A stretch of 64,000 nt of DNA from Mesorhizobium muleiense (GCF_900099905.1 NZ_FNEE01000026.1:1-64000), one strand, 5' to 3'; positions 39,318 to 49,768 are shown, numbered from the stretch's first letter. The notes: generated from the sequence alone by a model not told the origin. Made by a program: numbers and translations.

Positions 39318-40448
39318 ATGCGCGGCAAGCGGGGCGAGCGACTAATTGGTCTGGATATTCTTAGGATTTTCTCGGCTTTTTCTGTGATGTTTTTTCATCT
39401 TGCTTTCTGGTCATGGGCACCAGAGGCCGACAACACCCCGAAATTAATCACCGGGGGCATGCACCAATTTCCAGAACTGATTTCGCTCAGTTGGTGGGGA
39501 TGGGTCGGCGTAGAGACGTTCTTTGTCATCTCGGGTTTCGTCATCTCTTTTTCGGCCTCGCAGGCCACACCGGAGTCGTTCTTCTTCGGGCGCGTCTTCC
39601 GGCTCCTGCCCTCGGCCGTCATCTGTGCCACGATCACGGCGGCGGTTTGCGTGGTCGCCGCGCCGTTGACGCTTACAGAAATCATCGTGCGATACATCAG
39701 GTCCGTGATCTTCTGGCCCGGAGGCCCTTGGATCGATGGCGTCTACTGGACGCTCGGCATCGAGGTTGCGTTCTACAGCCTGGTGCTTGTGCTCTTGGCC
39801 ATGGGTCGGCGGCATCTGATCGAGCCGGCCATGGTGGTTGTCGGCCTCGCCAGCTTGACCTTCTGGCTCGTAAGTGATGGCTTGCCAGACCAATTGCCGA
39901 TTAGGGTCATGCAACTCACGCTGATGCACCATGGCATGTACTTCGGCCTTGGCGTGGTCATGTCTGCCGCCTTCATGCGTGGTCTCACACCGCTCAGGAC
40001 TGGCCTCTGCGCCCTATTCCTTGCCGGTGGAACCATTCCAATCACGCACCAGGTTTCAGGACTGGCCGCGATAGAGGGGCTCTCGTCGCTGTGGACCCCG
40101 GCTTTCGTCTGGATCGCGTGTGTCGTTGCCTTTGGGCTCTTCATTGCCTTCGATACCAGGATAGCTGCGATCCTTAGTGATCGGACCAAGCGGGCAATAG
40201 CCATGCTCGGGGTCGCGACCTACCCGCTCTACCTGCTCCACGACATCTTCGGGGCTTGGCTGATGACGATCATAGCCGAGCGCTATAGCGCGTTGGCCTT
40301 CAGTATGATCGTCACGACGATCATGTCTCTCGTAATCGTGGCCTTCCTTGAAGCGCCGCCTGTGCGCGCGGCCATCAAAGGCGCGATCGCAAAGGCAATG
40401 CTGATCAGTACGCGAGCAGATCCTTGGTGGAGTAAGTATCGCCCGTGA
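39318..40448 (+). CDS. membrane acyltransferase 3 family protein (probable serotype-conversion gene)
   Basis: A 376-residue integral membrane enzyme of the acyltransferase 3 (OafA/NodX) family: GLDILRIFSAFSVMFFHLAF near the start holds the motif-1 His, followed by about ten hydrophobic segments and VGVETFFVISGFVI. Family members O-acetylate lipopolysaccharide or other glycans. In prophages such genes change the O-antigen of the lysogen and block other phages. It is the only rightward gene in the late region and converges on the tail-spike gene, overlapping it by 44 bases. GAGGT lies before the ATG. Confidence 0.82.
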   Translation: MRGKRGERLIGLDILRIFSAFSVMFFHLAFWSWAPEADNTPKLITGGMHQFPELISLSWWGWVGVETFFVISGFVISFSASQATPESFFFGRVFRLLPSAVICATITAAVCVVAAPLTLTEIIVRYIRSVIFWPGGPWIDGVYWTLGIEVAFYSLVLVLLAMGRRHLIEPAMVVVGLASLTFWLVSDGLPDQLPIRVMQLTLMHHGMYFGLGVVMSAAFMRGLTPLRTGLCALFLAGGTIPITHQVSGLAAIEGLSSLWTPAFVWIACVVAFGLFIAFDTRIAAILSDRTKRAIAMLGVATYPLYLLHDIFGAWLMTIIAERYSALAFSMIVTTIMSLVIVAFLEAPPVRAAIKGAIAKAMLISTRADPWWSKYRP

Positions 40449-42690
40449 TATCGACCACCAGCCGCTTGGCTGTGACGATAGTCGTGCAGGTAAGGCTAAG
40501 CGCAAGTTTGCCCGCGTTGTTTATCAATGTCACAGCGCTAATAGTGCCGATGTGCGAGGGAACGCTCGTGTTGGGGATGATGCTGAAAGTCGTCCCATCA
40601 AATGACACCATAAGGCTAGTGTGGAAGGCGTGATTGTTGTTGTTCAGCCGCAGCGAAATGCGCGCGAGAAGCCTTGTCGGCATGTCCATCAGATCGATAA
40701 CCTGCGCCCCGGCATCGGTGAGGGTCAATAGCTTCTGGAACTGTAGATGGCGGATGGTGACGCCGTGATTGATGGTCGTGCCGACGTAATCCAAGAGGCC
40801 GGTCGGGACCGTGTTGGTAATGATACTTTCGAGTTCGCTGTTGTTGCTTGCGCGCACTAAAGTCGGGCAATCGGTTGCGAGTATCTCGCCACGAACAATC
40901 GCTCCAGCCGTGAGGTTGATGGCGAAGTCGCAGTCTTTGGCGTAGCCGTTCTGGATGCTGCACACTTCAACTGCGGAGCCGCCGCCGATGTTGAAGCCGT
41001 ATTCGAAGCCATGCGCCCGGATATTCGAAAAGTTACAGGCAGGCGCAGAGCCATGTTCTGTTGCAAGGACATAGACGCCATAAAAGCCCGCTTTCGTCCC
41101 TGTCGGATGGCTCGGGTGAGCGATGTTGTGCTTGACGACAAGATTGGAAACGTTGATGCCTTCCGATGGGCCTTGGCCGCCGCTCTCGGCGGAACGGGAA
41201 ATGTATAGTCCGTGATCGATAGTCTCGCGGACGGTCACGTTCGATATCTGGCCCTCGCGCTGCTCATCCTCGATGTGAATGGCCTCAGAGCGGGTATACT
41301 TGATGATGGTGTCGGCCAGCAGCCAGCCCTTTGTCCCGGCCACGCTCACGCCAAAACCGGAGCCGGGGAAAGCCGACCCGTTGCCCGTCTCCATGATGTT
41401 GCCGTGCATCAGGAAGTTCTGCGCATTCGCGTTGAAATGGTTGAGCGCGATCACGTCGGCACGATTGGAGTACATAAAGCTCGACGTAATAATTACGTCT
41501 TTAAGGTTGGTGTCGCTGGCATCGTCGGAGAGAATACAGTACGACGCAGCCTTCAAGTCAGCGTACCCAAAGATTATCTTACTGGCCGCGCTGGAGCTAT
41601 CGTTGACCGCCTGACCATCCAGAGACTCGGCGCGACCGGAGAAGCGATAGAACTCCGTGTTGTTCCCGATACTAATTGCTGGATTGTTGGCGGCTCCGTT
41701 GTCTACTATGCGTTCATCAACAACGACGTTGCTGACGGAATTGATCGTGTTGACAAGATACCTTTTAGACGCAGCGGCGCGGAGGGCTATAGCGTTTCGC
41801 ACTGCCGTATTGTCATTCGTGATCTCGTCGCCTACTGCGCCGAGCATGTCCGCCGTAGTATTCTGCCCCTCAGAAAGCTGCCACCACGCGCCATCCAGGC
41901 TTTGGATTTTTCCGTTTCCGGCCGCTGGCTCAGCGCCAACCCTTTTGAATATCGCCTTACCGCCATCGCCAGCGGCAAAATATCCAGTCACTTCGATTGA
42001 CTGGACCGCAACATTCACGGTCGCAGCTTCGACCCCCGCTTTGCTGTTATAGCGGGCGACAACAACCGTCTCCGCCGCACCCTCAGCGGCATCGCGAGCA
42101 GCTTCCGCCGCCGCCACCTGGGCGGGCACGGCAAGGATTTCGTCGGAAAGCCCCGCGACTATATTGATGTTGGCTGTGTTGTCAGCGACCGCCGTTACAT
42201 CGTCGGCGATCCCCGCAACCACGTCGATCTCATCGACGCTATCCTTGAGCCTGATTATATTCGCAACCAGATCGTCCAATTCGGCGGGGTCGGAACTGAT
42301 TGGTATCTGTATCGCGCGGTTGACTTGCTCCTGCAATTCCTGATCGCGCATGACGGATAGATCGGCTACCGTCTCCAACGTCTCGGCATAATATGCCCCC
42401 TGGTTTTCGAGATCGGTTTCCTGGACGAACGGAACCTTTCTCAGGATCGTGATCGTCTCACCAGCGGCGGGAGCAACGAGCGTGGTGATCTGCCCGCCGC
42501 CAGACGCGCCGACGCCTGAAGCGGTGTAATCGGCATCCAGTGTCAGCGTCGTCTCAACGCCGGTCGCCGTGACTGTCTTGATCACGAGGAGGTGAGCTTG
42601 GCTGATAATCCGAAACTCATAGTCAAAAACGGTCGTGACCCCGTTTCCATTGTACGGGCCGGAACGGTTCGTCTCGCTTGCAACGGTCAT
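40405..42690 (-). CDS. tail fibre/spike protein with T7-type N-terminal domain and beta-helix
   Basis: A 761-residue receptor-binding protein. Residues 1-150 resemble the T7 tail fibre N-terminal (adaptor) domain (FDYEFRIISQAHLLVI, ADYTASGVGASGGGQI, ILRKVPFVQETDLENQGAYY), which docks on the tail. A helical linker follows, then a long region of Asn/Gly/Ile/Val repeats (about 330-650) as in right-handed beta-helix spikes that bind or cut surface polysaccharide, and a C-terminal beta domain. An in-frame GTG at 42720 is less likely than the ATG at 42690. It overlaps the facing acyltransferase gene by 44 bases, so receptor binding and receptor modification are side by side. Confidence 0.82.
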   Translation of the reverse strand: MTVASETNRSGPYNGNGVTTVFDYEFRIISQAHLLVIKTVTATGVETTLTLDADYTASGVGASGGGQITTLVAPAAGETITILRKVPFVQETDLENQGAYYAETLETVADLSVMRDQELQEQVNRAIQIPISSDPAELDDLVANIIRLKDSVDEIDVVAGIADDVTAVADNTANINIVAGLSDEILAVPAQVAAAEAARDAAEGAAETVVVARYNSKAGVEAATVNVAVQSIEVTGYFAAGDGGKAIFKRVGAEPAAGNGKIQSLDGAWWQLSEGQNTTADMLGAVGDEITNDNTAVRNAIALRAAASKRYLVNTINSVSNVVVDERIVDNGAANNPAISIGNNTEFYRFSGRAESLDGQAVNDSSSAASKIIFGYADLKAASYCILSDDASDTNLKDVIITSSFMYSNRADVIALNHFNANAQNFLMHGNIMETGNGSAFPGSGFGVSVAGTKGWLLADTIIKYTRSEAIHIEDEQREGQISNVTVRETIDHGLYISRSAESGGQGPSEGINVSNLVVKHNIAHPSHPTGTKAGFYGVYVLATEHGSAPACNFSNIRAHGFEYGFNIGGGSAVEVCSIQNGYAKDCDFAINLTAGAIVRGEILATDCPTLVRASNNSELESIITNTVPTGLLDYVGTTINHGVTIRHLQFQKLLTLTDAGAQVIDLMDMPTRLLARISLRLNNNNHAFHTSLMVSFDGTTFSIIPNTSVPSHIGTISAVTLINNAGKLALSLTCTTIVTAKRLVVDITGDTYSTKDLLAY

Positions 42691-42735
42691 GGTGATCTCG
42701 CGCCCATAGGTTTCGGGCACGATAGGAGCCGATGG

Positions 42736-45700
42736 TTATTTCCCAATCCGGCCAAGCAGGTATTCAAGGGGCGAAACGTCCTTGCCCTCGGCTTCTCGCC
42801 AGGCCGCATCGACAGCGCGGTTGATCTGAGTGGCCGGCAAGCCGGTAGCCAGGCCGGTCGCGTTGATGACCGACTTGACGAACTGGCGGCGCACCTCGCC
42901 ATCCTTGGCCGACTTCGCGCCCTCCAGGAGCGGCGTTGCCACTTCCTTGGTGATCGCGCCGTAGGAGCCGCCACCGTCGAAGCCTTGCAGCGGCCCGGCG
43001 ACATCGCGCACGCCTGGGATCGTTGCCATAACGGAAAACCCGGTCTGCTTGGCAAGGAACATCGCCCAACCATCGTCGTCGTCATCCTCATCGTCAGGAA
43101 GCCGCCCACGGATCGCAGCGCCCAGCACAGCCTCAAGCGTGAACAGGAACGCCATATCCAGCGTCCAGGACAGCGCCTCTTGCGCCGAACGCGTCGACAG
43201 GCCCTCTTGCCCGATTAAACGCTTGGCCTTGGCCGTGCGCTCATAGGCGACGTTGAACTTGGCGAACATGTACGAACCCAGCGCCGTGAACAGCCGCACA
43301 ACGTCATTCTGCCTAGCCGTGCGCGAGACCGATCCACGCTCGACCGCCGAGCGATCGGCAAACAGGCCCGACGCCTGGGCGCGCTTCACCACGGCGTCGG
43401 CGTGGGCAACGGCTTTGGTCTCATCGTTACCGAACTGCCGCAAGCCCTGCCGATAGCCGGCCAGCCAGGTCGGCACATCGGCCAAATAAAACTGAACCTT
43501 TGTCATCAGCCAGAACGACATCGGCCCAATGATCTCGGATTTGATCTCGCCCCAGCGCGAGGCGACCGGCCCGGTTTTCGGATCGGAATAGAAATCATAG
43601 ATGTCCTTGTTGAATGTGGTCTGTCGCGAGGCCATGAACGGCGACTTTAGCGCGATATCACGGGCGGCGCTGATCGGGTTTTTCGCCGCTTGCATGATGC
43701 CAACGGTCATGTCCTTCTTGCCGACAACGACCATGGACTGAGACAGGCCCGTAACCTGGACCGCCACCGTCCCGATATTGAAGGCCAGCTTTGCCGCAGT
43801 GAAATTCGATTTGAGCGTGCGCGCCGCGCGTCCCACCAGATCGGCGGATTTCAGTTCGCCCTCAGCCACGTCCTTTAGCCAGATTTCGAGCGCGTCAAAA
43901 TCGGCCTGCTTTCCAGCTTCCATGAACGCGGATCGGATCTCGCCATTCTGGAGGATGCGCCAGGAATTCGCGACCGCCTCACTAAGCTCCAGGTCATAGA
44001 TGACCTGGTTGACGTGCCGATGCAGAACGGACATATCAAGCTCGACATCGCGGCCTGAGGACTTCGCGCGTTCCTTGAGGTGACCTTGCCGCGTCTGGGC
44101 CTTGCCGAACCGCCCAGCCTGGAGCGCCTGGGCGATATCGTTGGCCGCATCGTCGCGGGCGAGCGACGACAGGCGCGGATCGTATTTCAGCGGGTAGTAT
44201 CCGCCTTTCAGCGTCTTGCCGGCGATCTCGACCGGCGTCGCCTCGACCCAATCCGGTTCGACGCCCGTTGCGCGGCGCTCGCGTGCGGCGATATCGTCGC
44301 GGAACGATCCGACGTAATCCCACACCGATTGCACGAATGCAGCGTCTCGCGCGTCCAGCGTGGCGATCACAGCCGCAATCTGAGGCTCAGTCAGCGAGCC
44401 GCGAACTTTGGGATCGGTAAGCCTTGCCCGGTTGCCGGCGTTGCCCAGGTTGAGCGCAACCGCGATCCGCTCCCACTTCGACAGCGCATAGCCAAGCTCG
44501 GGAATATGCTCGCGGACAGCCATGCGGCGGCGATCCGCCTTGTCATAGACAGCATAGAGGCTTTCCAGATCGCTCGCCGCCTTTTGCTTGCGGACGGTCA
44601 GCCGATCCATCGCCTCATCAATCGGCGTCTTGATGTTCCGATACGCCGCGCCCATGTCCTTGAACCCGTCGATCTCGCGCAGGAGCGTTCCGGCGTTCAG
44701 CACCAGGTCAAAGAACTGGCGAACCGAATTGCGCGCCGCCTCGCGCTTTGTGCCGACGCGACCGGGCGGACGCTTCGGCATGTTGGAGTCGAAGGCCGCG
44801 ACGACATCGGCGACCACGGCGTCAAGCTCGCGTTGCTTCTGCGCATCGATCAGCTTGTTCCAGCGCGTCGCCATATGCTCCAGGTTCTTGAGCGTGTCGA
44901 CCACGCCGCGAAGTTCTTCGACCGGCAGGGTTTTGTAGGGACGGCGCGCCGCGTCACTCAGGACGGCCTCAGGAATGGCAAGCTCGTTTTCCCGTCCCGC
45001 AGCCGTCACAGCAGCGACAAACGCGTTCAGCGCCCCGCGCCGGCCCTCAGCGGCCCCACTCAGCTTGCGGAAGTCATAGCGTTCAAGGATTTCATCGATA
45101 GCGCCGAGATAGTCTATCTGGGCGTTCTCGCGCCGGCCAGCGCCCGCGATCCTTTCGCGCGTCGATTTCTTGCCGAGCTTGGCAACGAAGTTCTCCGCCT
45201 TCTCGACCTCATCGGCGACGTTGCGCGCTTCCATATAGAGCGCATGGTTGATCAGTTGGCGGCGCTTTGCCTCGACCAGCTTGGCGACCAGATCGTTGTA
45301 GCCGAGCGACGTTGCCGTGCGCTCGCCGCCCTTGATCGTAAACGCGTTCCCCGACTTGCTGACAGCCTCGCGATCAGGAACCGTGAACGTCGATTGCGTC
45401 GTTTCGAATTTCTCATTGTAGGCGTCAATCGCCGTGGCGACGGTATCGGGCAACGCTTTGCCTTTGGACGCCGCGCGGGCTTTCGTCTCAATGCGGCGGC
45501 GCGAGGCGTCGAGCCAAACCTTTTCCCGAGACAGCATCGCGCCAAGCCTTGCGGCCTCATCGGCGGCTTTGCGTTCGGCGGCGAGGAACCGGCTCGAGTT
45601 GACGGCATCGCGAACGCGCATGCGAGCAATCGACGTGCGAGCCGAGGCGCGCGCCTCTTTCGCCGTCAAACCAACGCCGGTTCCGGCGACCTCGACAACC

Positions 45701-48700
45701 GCCTTGAGTTCGGCAGCGATCCATTGGCCGCGCTTGTCGGAATGCAGCGCATCGAGCGCCGCCGCCTCGACCGATCCGTCAGTCAGCACGTCGCCGTGAC
45801 GCTCGCGCATCAGCTTGTCGGTTTCGGCCTCAATCGCTTCCTTGCGCGGCGGAGCCTTTTCCATCGCCTGGATAAGCTCATCGCCGCTATCGAAGCCAAA
45901 CCATCCAGCCGCATCGTCCGGATCAATCCCGCCCTCGACCGCGTATATGGTCTGCATCCCGCGCGGTAGCGTCTTCAAAACGCCATCGCCGTAGCGCTGC
46001 ACAAGGATTTCCTTGGACAGCCGGATATCGGGCATCCCTTCCGGCTTTGTGTCCTCGCCCCACCAGCGGCGATTGCCCATCCATTCGAGCGCGCGATAAT
46101 AGCGCAAGGTGTTGACCTGGCGCTCGACTTCCTCACACACCTTGGCGCGCTCATCTTTGAACCACTTCTCTTGCGCGCGCTTCACTGGAGCCATCGCCTC
46201 GCGCAGTAGCCGCGCCTTGGCGTCATCTTCAGCCTGGTCGCGCAGCTTGAGGAACGATGCGAATTCGCCTGGCGTCAGGCCCATTTGTTCCGCCGTGGCG
46301 AAGATCGGCCCGCGATCGCCGGCCTGTTCCTTTGCCTTGGCGATCTCGTCATCCGACGCGAGCATGCGGTCAAACACCTCGCGAATGTCATCCGAGATCG
46401 CGACGTTGAGCCCGGCCAGCTTGCGATAGACCGAGATCAGCCAAGAACGGAACTTTTCGAACACGCCGCGCAATTCGATGGACGGCGCTTTGCCTTCCAT
46501 CAAATAGGCTTCGAACCCGCGAGCCCATTGCTCTTGCATACCGACATCAATGGCCGCGTCCTTCATCAGATCGCCGGTCGTGCCATTGGCAATCGCTGCG
46601 TTCACGTCGTCGGCGGTCAAGGCGACATCGGGCATAACCCGCATGCCGTCTTTCGCCACGGCGTCAGCGTTCGCGCTCCACCAGGCTTTGACGGCTTCCA
46701 TGTCGCTGCCTGCCGTCGCCTCGCCCTTGGCGGCGAGATCGCGCAGCACGGTCAGGAAATAATGCCCGCTCTCATGCAGGAACGTCGAGAGATCGGCGCT
46801 CTCGAACAGGCGAACAACAGTGTCGCCATTGCCGACGCCTCCGCCTGGGAATTGGATTGAACCGCGCGGGCCGCGCACGTCGCCGGATTGGAAGAGCAGA
46901 GCGCCGGGCTTTACTGGCTGATAATGGTTGCGCAGCCCTTCAAGAACAGCAGCCTCAAGCGTCGAATGCTCCGTATGCCCCACCGGCCCGTCAGCATCGA
47001 AGCGCGTCAACCGAAAGCCTCCAGGCGACGACATATCAGGGCCGGCGAGCGCGTAGCGGCCATCCGAATGAACGAGGCGAACAGGCTTGCCGGGCGCAGC
47101 CAAATCGGCGGCGAGCTTCTTCCTGTCCTTCGACTTGCTCAGGATTTCATCGAACGTGCCGCCCTGCCCGTACTTCTTCCCCTCATCAGCCTGATCGGCC
47201 TGGACAGCAGCACGGATCGCGGCGTCATCGTCATCCAGGCCGACGCCCAGGCTCGACAGATAAGCCTCGATTTGGTCAAGCTGCGCATCGTTGTCAGCCG
47301 CCGCCGCGTCGGCTGAAACGGCATAGTCAGGTTCGCCGCGCAATTCGCGAGCGATGGCGTCGAGCAGCGCATTACCAATGTTCGGAACCTGCCGGCCTTC
47401 CGCTACCGCGTTGCGATACTCGACCGCGACCGGATCGTTCGCCAGGAACCCGGCCTCAATCGCCGCCTGGGCCACGTCATCAACGCCGTGCTTCTTGCCG
47501 CTCGCCTGCCCGAACATGTCGCGCACGCCGTCCACAATGCCGCCGCGCGCCAGCTTGAGCGACTTCTTGCCCTTGCGCTTGATGACGGCAGCATCGAGCG
47601 CCTTCAAGTTGCCGCCTACGTCATTGATGCCGCCGTAATCGGAAATGAACTCCGCCAGCGATTGCCGCTTGTCGAGACCGGCAGAGCGGCGAACTCGGGC
47701 CTCCGCGAGCGTCCGGTTCAGCGCGTCAACGTCGCGGAACTGCATGCCCTCAGGAAGCGATCCGCGCACCTCAGGCAGCGGATAAGCCGCCATGAACTCA
47801 TCGACCGTCTGCCCCGACCGCTCCGCCATGACGCGGTAGAATGCCGGGTAAAGCGTCGCCTCAGTCGTGGCAACATCGGTCGACCGGCCAGCCTCGCGCA
47901 GCCGCGAGACCATCGTGTCATAGATTTGCTGTTCGAAGGACCGCAATCCTTCCTGCTCCAGGCGCACGGCCTCAGCCGCTTCCCACGCCTCATCGAGCGC
48001 GTCTTGCGCGCGCTCATTGAATTCCTTGGCCTCCAGCGCCGTGAACTCATTCGGATCGAACCGCATGTTTTCCATAAGGAAAGCGTCATGTTCGGAACCG
48101 GCGATCTTGGCCGCATAGGTGGCGGTCGAAATTTGCAGATCGCCGCCGCCCGCAATCGCAACGTCGAGATCGTCACGGCTCACGCCGTCAAGCTCATCGA
48201 CCAGCGCATAAGGATCGACGCCAAGGCCCTGGAAATAGGTCGCGAACTGTTCGGCCGGGATATAGACGTTTTCGACCGGCCCGTTCGCCGTCGCCGCCTC
48301 GACAAACTGGCGGAACTTGTCTGGCGTGCGATTACGCAGGGCCGACGCTTGCGCCTGCGAGGAAATATCATGAATGCGTTGAGCGGTCTCAGGGGCCTTG
48401 GCAGCTTGTGCCCTGTCCCTGTGATGCCGACCAGGCAAGGCCGCGTTGAGCGCGATCCGACCGGCCTCGACCAGGCCGCCGATAAACCCGCCTGCCTGCA
48501 TTTCGCGGAGCACTCCATCAAGAAGCCCTTGGTCGACCGCGTAGAGATTTTGCGCGATAGCGTTCTGCAACACGCCCTGTATGGCTTCCTGCCCGCCCTC
48601 AAGGGCCATCTGCTTACCAATAGATCGCAAGATCGAAGCAACGCCCGACTTGATAATCGGGTTCGCCAGTAGCCGTTCAATCGGGATGGCTTCCGTCATG

Positions 48701-49629
48701 CCCGGGAAGACGCCGTAGAACGCCGCGAGCGTTTGCGTGTCCTCATCCTTCCCGGCCTTGCGAGCGCGCGCCGACGCCTCTCCAGCGCCCATAGCGCCGC
48801 CGAACCCGGCTGCGCCCGTACCACCCGTCAGGAAACCGACACCTAGGATCGTCAGCAGCGAACCTAGCCCGGAGCCAACATCACGCCCGAAACTTTCTTC
48901 CATACCAGGCGCAGCAGGCATGACGCCCTCGCCATATTCCTGCACCGCCTGCCCGCCCGATTGCAGGCTGTCAGACGCGGCTTTCAGGACTGGCTCAAGC
49001 GCCGGCTCAAGCGCTTCCAGCGCCTCGACCGGCGTCATATCGCCGGATAGCACATCGGACAGGATGCTTTGCGCAATCGTAGGGTTGACCGCGCCTTGCT
49101 GGAAAATCTCAGCCCGGAGAGCGGCGATTTGCTCCGGTGTTTTTTTTCCAGCGCCAGCAATAGCCTCCGCAATCGGGCGACGGTCAGCCGGATCGCGCGG
49201 CGTCAAAAGCTGCCCCGCGCCCTCCATTGCCGTTCCTGTGCTCGACACGGCCCCGCCCGGAATGCCCTTGAACACTTCCTTGGTTTGCGCGCCGATAGCC
49301 TCGAACCACGACAGGTTTTCGAGATCGTCGCGGGCGAGCGTCGCGTTGTCGGGATTGCGCAGCCACTCCGTCAGGCGCGGCGCGGATGACAGGATCGTCT
49401 TGTTCTTCTGTTCTTCAATCTTCTGTTGAAAGACATTCCGATACTCGCGCACCATCGGCAGTGGCGGAACCGGGTTGCCCGTTGCCTTGCCGAATTCGTT
49501 GGCAAGGTTCAGATCGCCGGCCAGATCGTCAGGCTTCTCGTTAACCGAACCGAGCACGACTTGAGCCGCGCCGACGCCGTTCTGTTGCTGCTTGGCTTTC
49601 CAGGCGTTATAGTCCGCGATTGTATCCAT
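42736..49629 (-). CDS. very large internal virion / polyvalent protein (gp16-like), HESGH motif
   Basis: A 2297-residue protein in the position of the T7 gp16-type internal core protein, which is ejected into the host with the DNA. It is mostly helical, with a hydrophobic Gly-rich stretch near residues 235-290. Near residue 948 it has FLHESGHYFL, a metalloprotease-like HExxH seen in large polyvalent phage proteins, so it may act as a protease or merely keep the fold. No transglycosylase motif is found. The C-terminal third is charged helices. Order after the M15 and gp14-like genes supports the role; the function of each segment is unknown. Confidence 0.75.
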   Translation of the reverse strand: MDTIADYNAWKAKQQQNGVGAAQVVLGSVNEKPDDLAGDLNLANEFGKATGNPVPPLPMVREYRNVFQQKIEEQKNKTILSSAPRLTEWLRNPDNATLARDDLENLSWFEAIGAQTKEVFKGIPGGAVSSTGTAMEGAGQLLTPRDPADRRPIAEAIAGAGKKTPEQIAALRAEIFQQGAVNPTIAQSILSDVLSGDMTPVEALEALEPALEPVLKAASDSLQSGGQAVQEYGEGVMPAAPGMEESFGRDVGSGLGSLLTILGVGFLTGGTGAAGFGGAMGAGEASARARKAGKDEDTQTLAAFYGVFPGMTEAIPIERLLANPIIKSGVASILRSIGKQMALEGGQEAIQGVLQNAIAQNLYAVDQGLLDGVLREMQAGGFIGGLVEAGRIALNAALPGRHHRDRAQAAKAPETAQRIHDISSQAQASALRNRTPDKFRQFVEAATANGPVENVYIPAEQFATYFQGLGVDPYALVDELDGVSRDDLDVAIAGGGDLQISTATYAAKIAGSEHDAFLMENMRFDPNEFTALEAKEFNERAQDALDEAWEAAEAVRLEQEGLRSFEQQIYDTMVSRLREAGRSTDVATTEATLYPAFYRVMAERSGQTVDEFMAAYPLPEVRGSLPEGMQFRDVDALNRTLAEARVRRSAGLDKRQSLAEFISDYGGINDVGGNLKALDAAVIKRKGKKSLKLARGGIVDGVRDMFGQASGKKHGVDDVAQAAIEAGFLANDPVAVEYRNAVAEGRQVPNIGNALLDAIARELRGEPDYAVSADAAAADNDAQLDQIEAYLSSLGVGLDDDDAAIRAAVQADQADEGKKYGQGGTFDEILSKSKDRKKLAADLAAPGKPVRLVHSDGRYALAGPDMSSPGGFRLTRFDADGPVGHTEHSTLEAAVLEGLRNHYQPVKPGALLFQSGDVRGPRGSIQFPGGGVGNGDTVVRLFESADLSTFLHESGHYFLTVLRDLAAKGEATAGSDMEAVKAWWSANADAVAKDGMRVMPDVALTADDVNAAIANGTTGDLMKDAAIDVGMQEQWARGFEAYLMEGKAPSIELRGVFEKFRSWLISVYRKLAGLNVAISDDIREVFDRMLASDDEIAKAKEQAGDRGPIFATAEQMGLTPGEFASFLKLRDQAEDDAKARLLREAMAPVKRAQEKWFKDERAKVCEEVERQVNTLRYYRALEWMGNRRWWGEDTKPEGMPDIRLSKEILVQRYGDGVLKTLPRGMQTIYAVEGGIDPDDAAGWFGFDSGDELIQAMEKAPPRKEAIEAETDKLMRERHGDVLTDGSVEAAALDALHSDKRGQWIAAELKAVVEVAGTGVGLTAKEARASARTSIARMRVRDAVNSSRFLAAERKAADEAARLGAMLSREKVWLDASRRRIETKARAASKGKALPDTVATAIDAYNEKFETTQSTFTVPDREAVSKSGNAFTIKGGERTATSLGYNDLVAKLVEAKRRQLINHALYMEARNVADEVEKAENFVAKLGKKSTRERIAGAGRRENAQIDYLGAIDEILERYDFRKLSGAAEGRRGALNAFVAAVTAAGRENELAIPEAVLSDAARRPYKTLPVEELRGVVDTLKNLEHMATRWNKLIDAQKQRELDAVVADVVAAFDSNMPKRPPGRVGTKREAARNSVRQFFDLVLNAGTLLREIDGFKDMGAAYRNIKTPIDEAMDRLTVRKQKAASDLESLYAVYDKADRRRMAVREHIPELGYALSKWERIAVALNLGNAGNRARLTDPKVRGSLTEPQIAAVIATLDARDAAFVQSVWDYVGSFRDDIAARERRATGVEPDWVEATPVEIAGKTLKGGYYPLKYDPRLSSLARDDAANDIAQALQAGRFGKAQTRQGHLKERAKSSGRDVELDMSVLHRHVNQVIYDLELSEAVANSWRILQNGEIRSAFMEAGKQADFDALEIWLKDVAEGELKSADLVGRAARTLKSNFTAAKLAFNIGTVAVQVTGLSQSMVVVGKKDMTVGIMQAAKNPISAARDIALKSPFMASRQTTFNKDIYDFYSDPKTGPVASRWGEIKSEIIGPMSFWLMTKVQFYLADVPTWLAGYRQGLRQFGNDETKAVAHADAVVKRAQASGLFADRSAVERGSVSRTARQNDVVRLFTALGSYMFAKFNVAYERTAKAKRLIGQEGLSTRSAQEALSWTLDMAFLFTLEAVLGAAIRGRLPDDEDDDDDGWAMFLAKQTGFSVMATIPGVRDVAGPLQGFDGGGSYGAITKEVATPLLEGAKSAKDGEVRRQFVKSVINATGLATGLPATQINRAVDAAWREAEGKDVSPLEYLLGRIGK

Positions 49630-49645
49630 GTCGGGGCGTATTCCT

Positions 49646-49768
49646 ATGAGAGATCAGCAGCGTAGTTGGCGCGTCACAAATGAGGGCATCAGCATTGCGG
49701 CGCTGATCCTCTTTGGAATTTGGTTGGCTGCACAAATCGACCTAGCCGTTAAGGCGCTCAACGGTTGA
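49646..49768 (+). CDS. possible 40-aa membrane protein opposite the late operon
   Basis: A 40-residue reading frame (start MRDQQRSWRVTNEG) with one hydrophobic segment of about 18 residues (ISIAALILFGIWLAAQID) lies in the only sizeable gap of the internal-protein genes, on the opposite strand. It overlaps the end of the M15 protein gene by 11 bases. Composition is protein-like and a basic N-terminus precedes the helix, but the ribosome site is weak and no relatives are known to me. Confidence 0.3.
   Translation: MRDQQRSWRVTNEGISIAALILFGIWLAAQIDLAVKALNG

Noticed and set aside
44080..45969. Rightward 629-codon frame inside the 2297-residue gene
   Set aside because: Antisense shadow; Arg-rich composition and no start signal.
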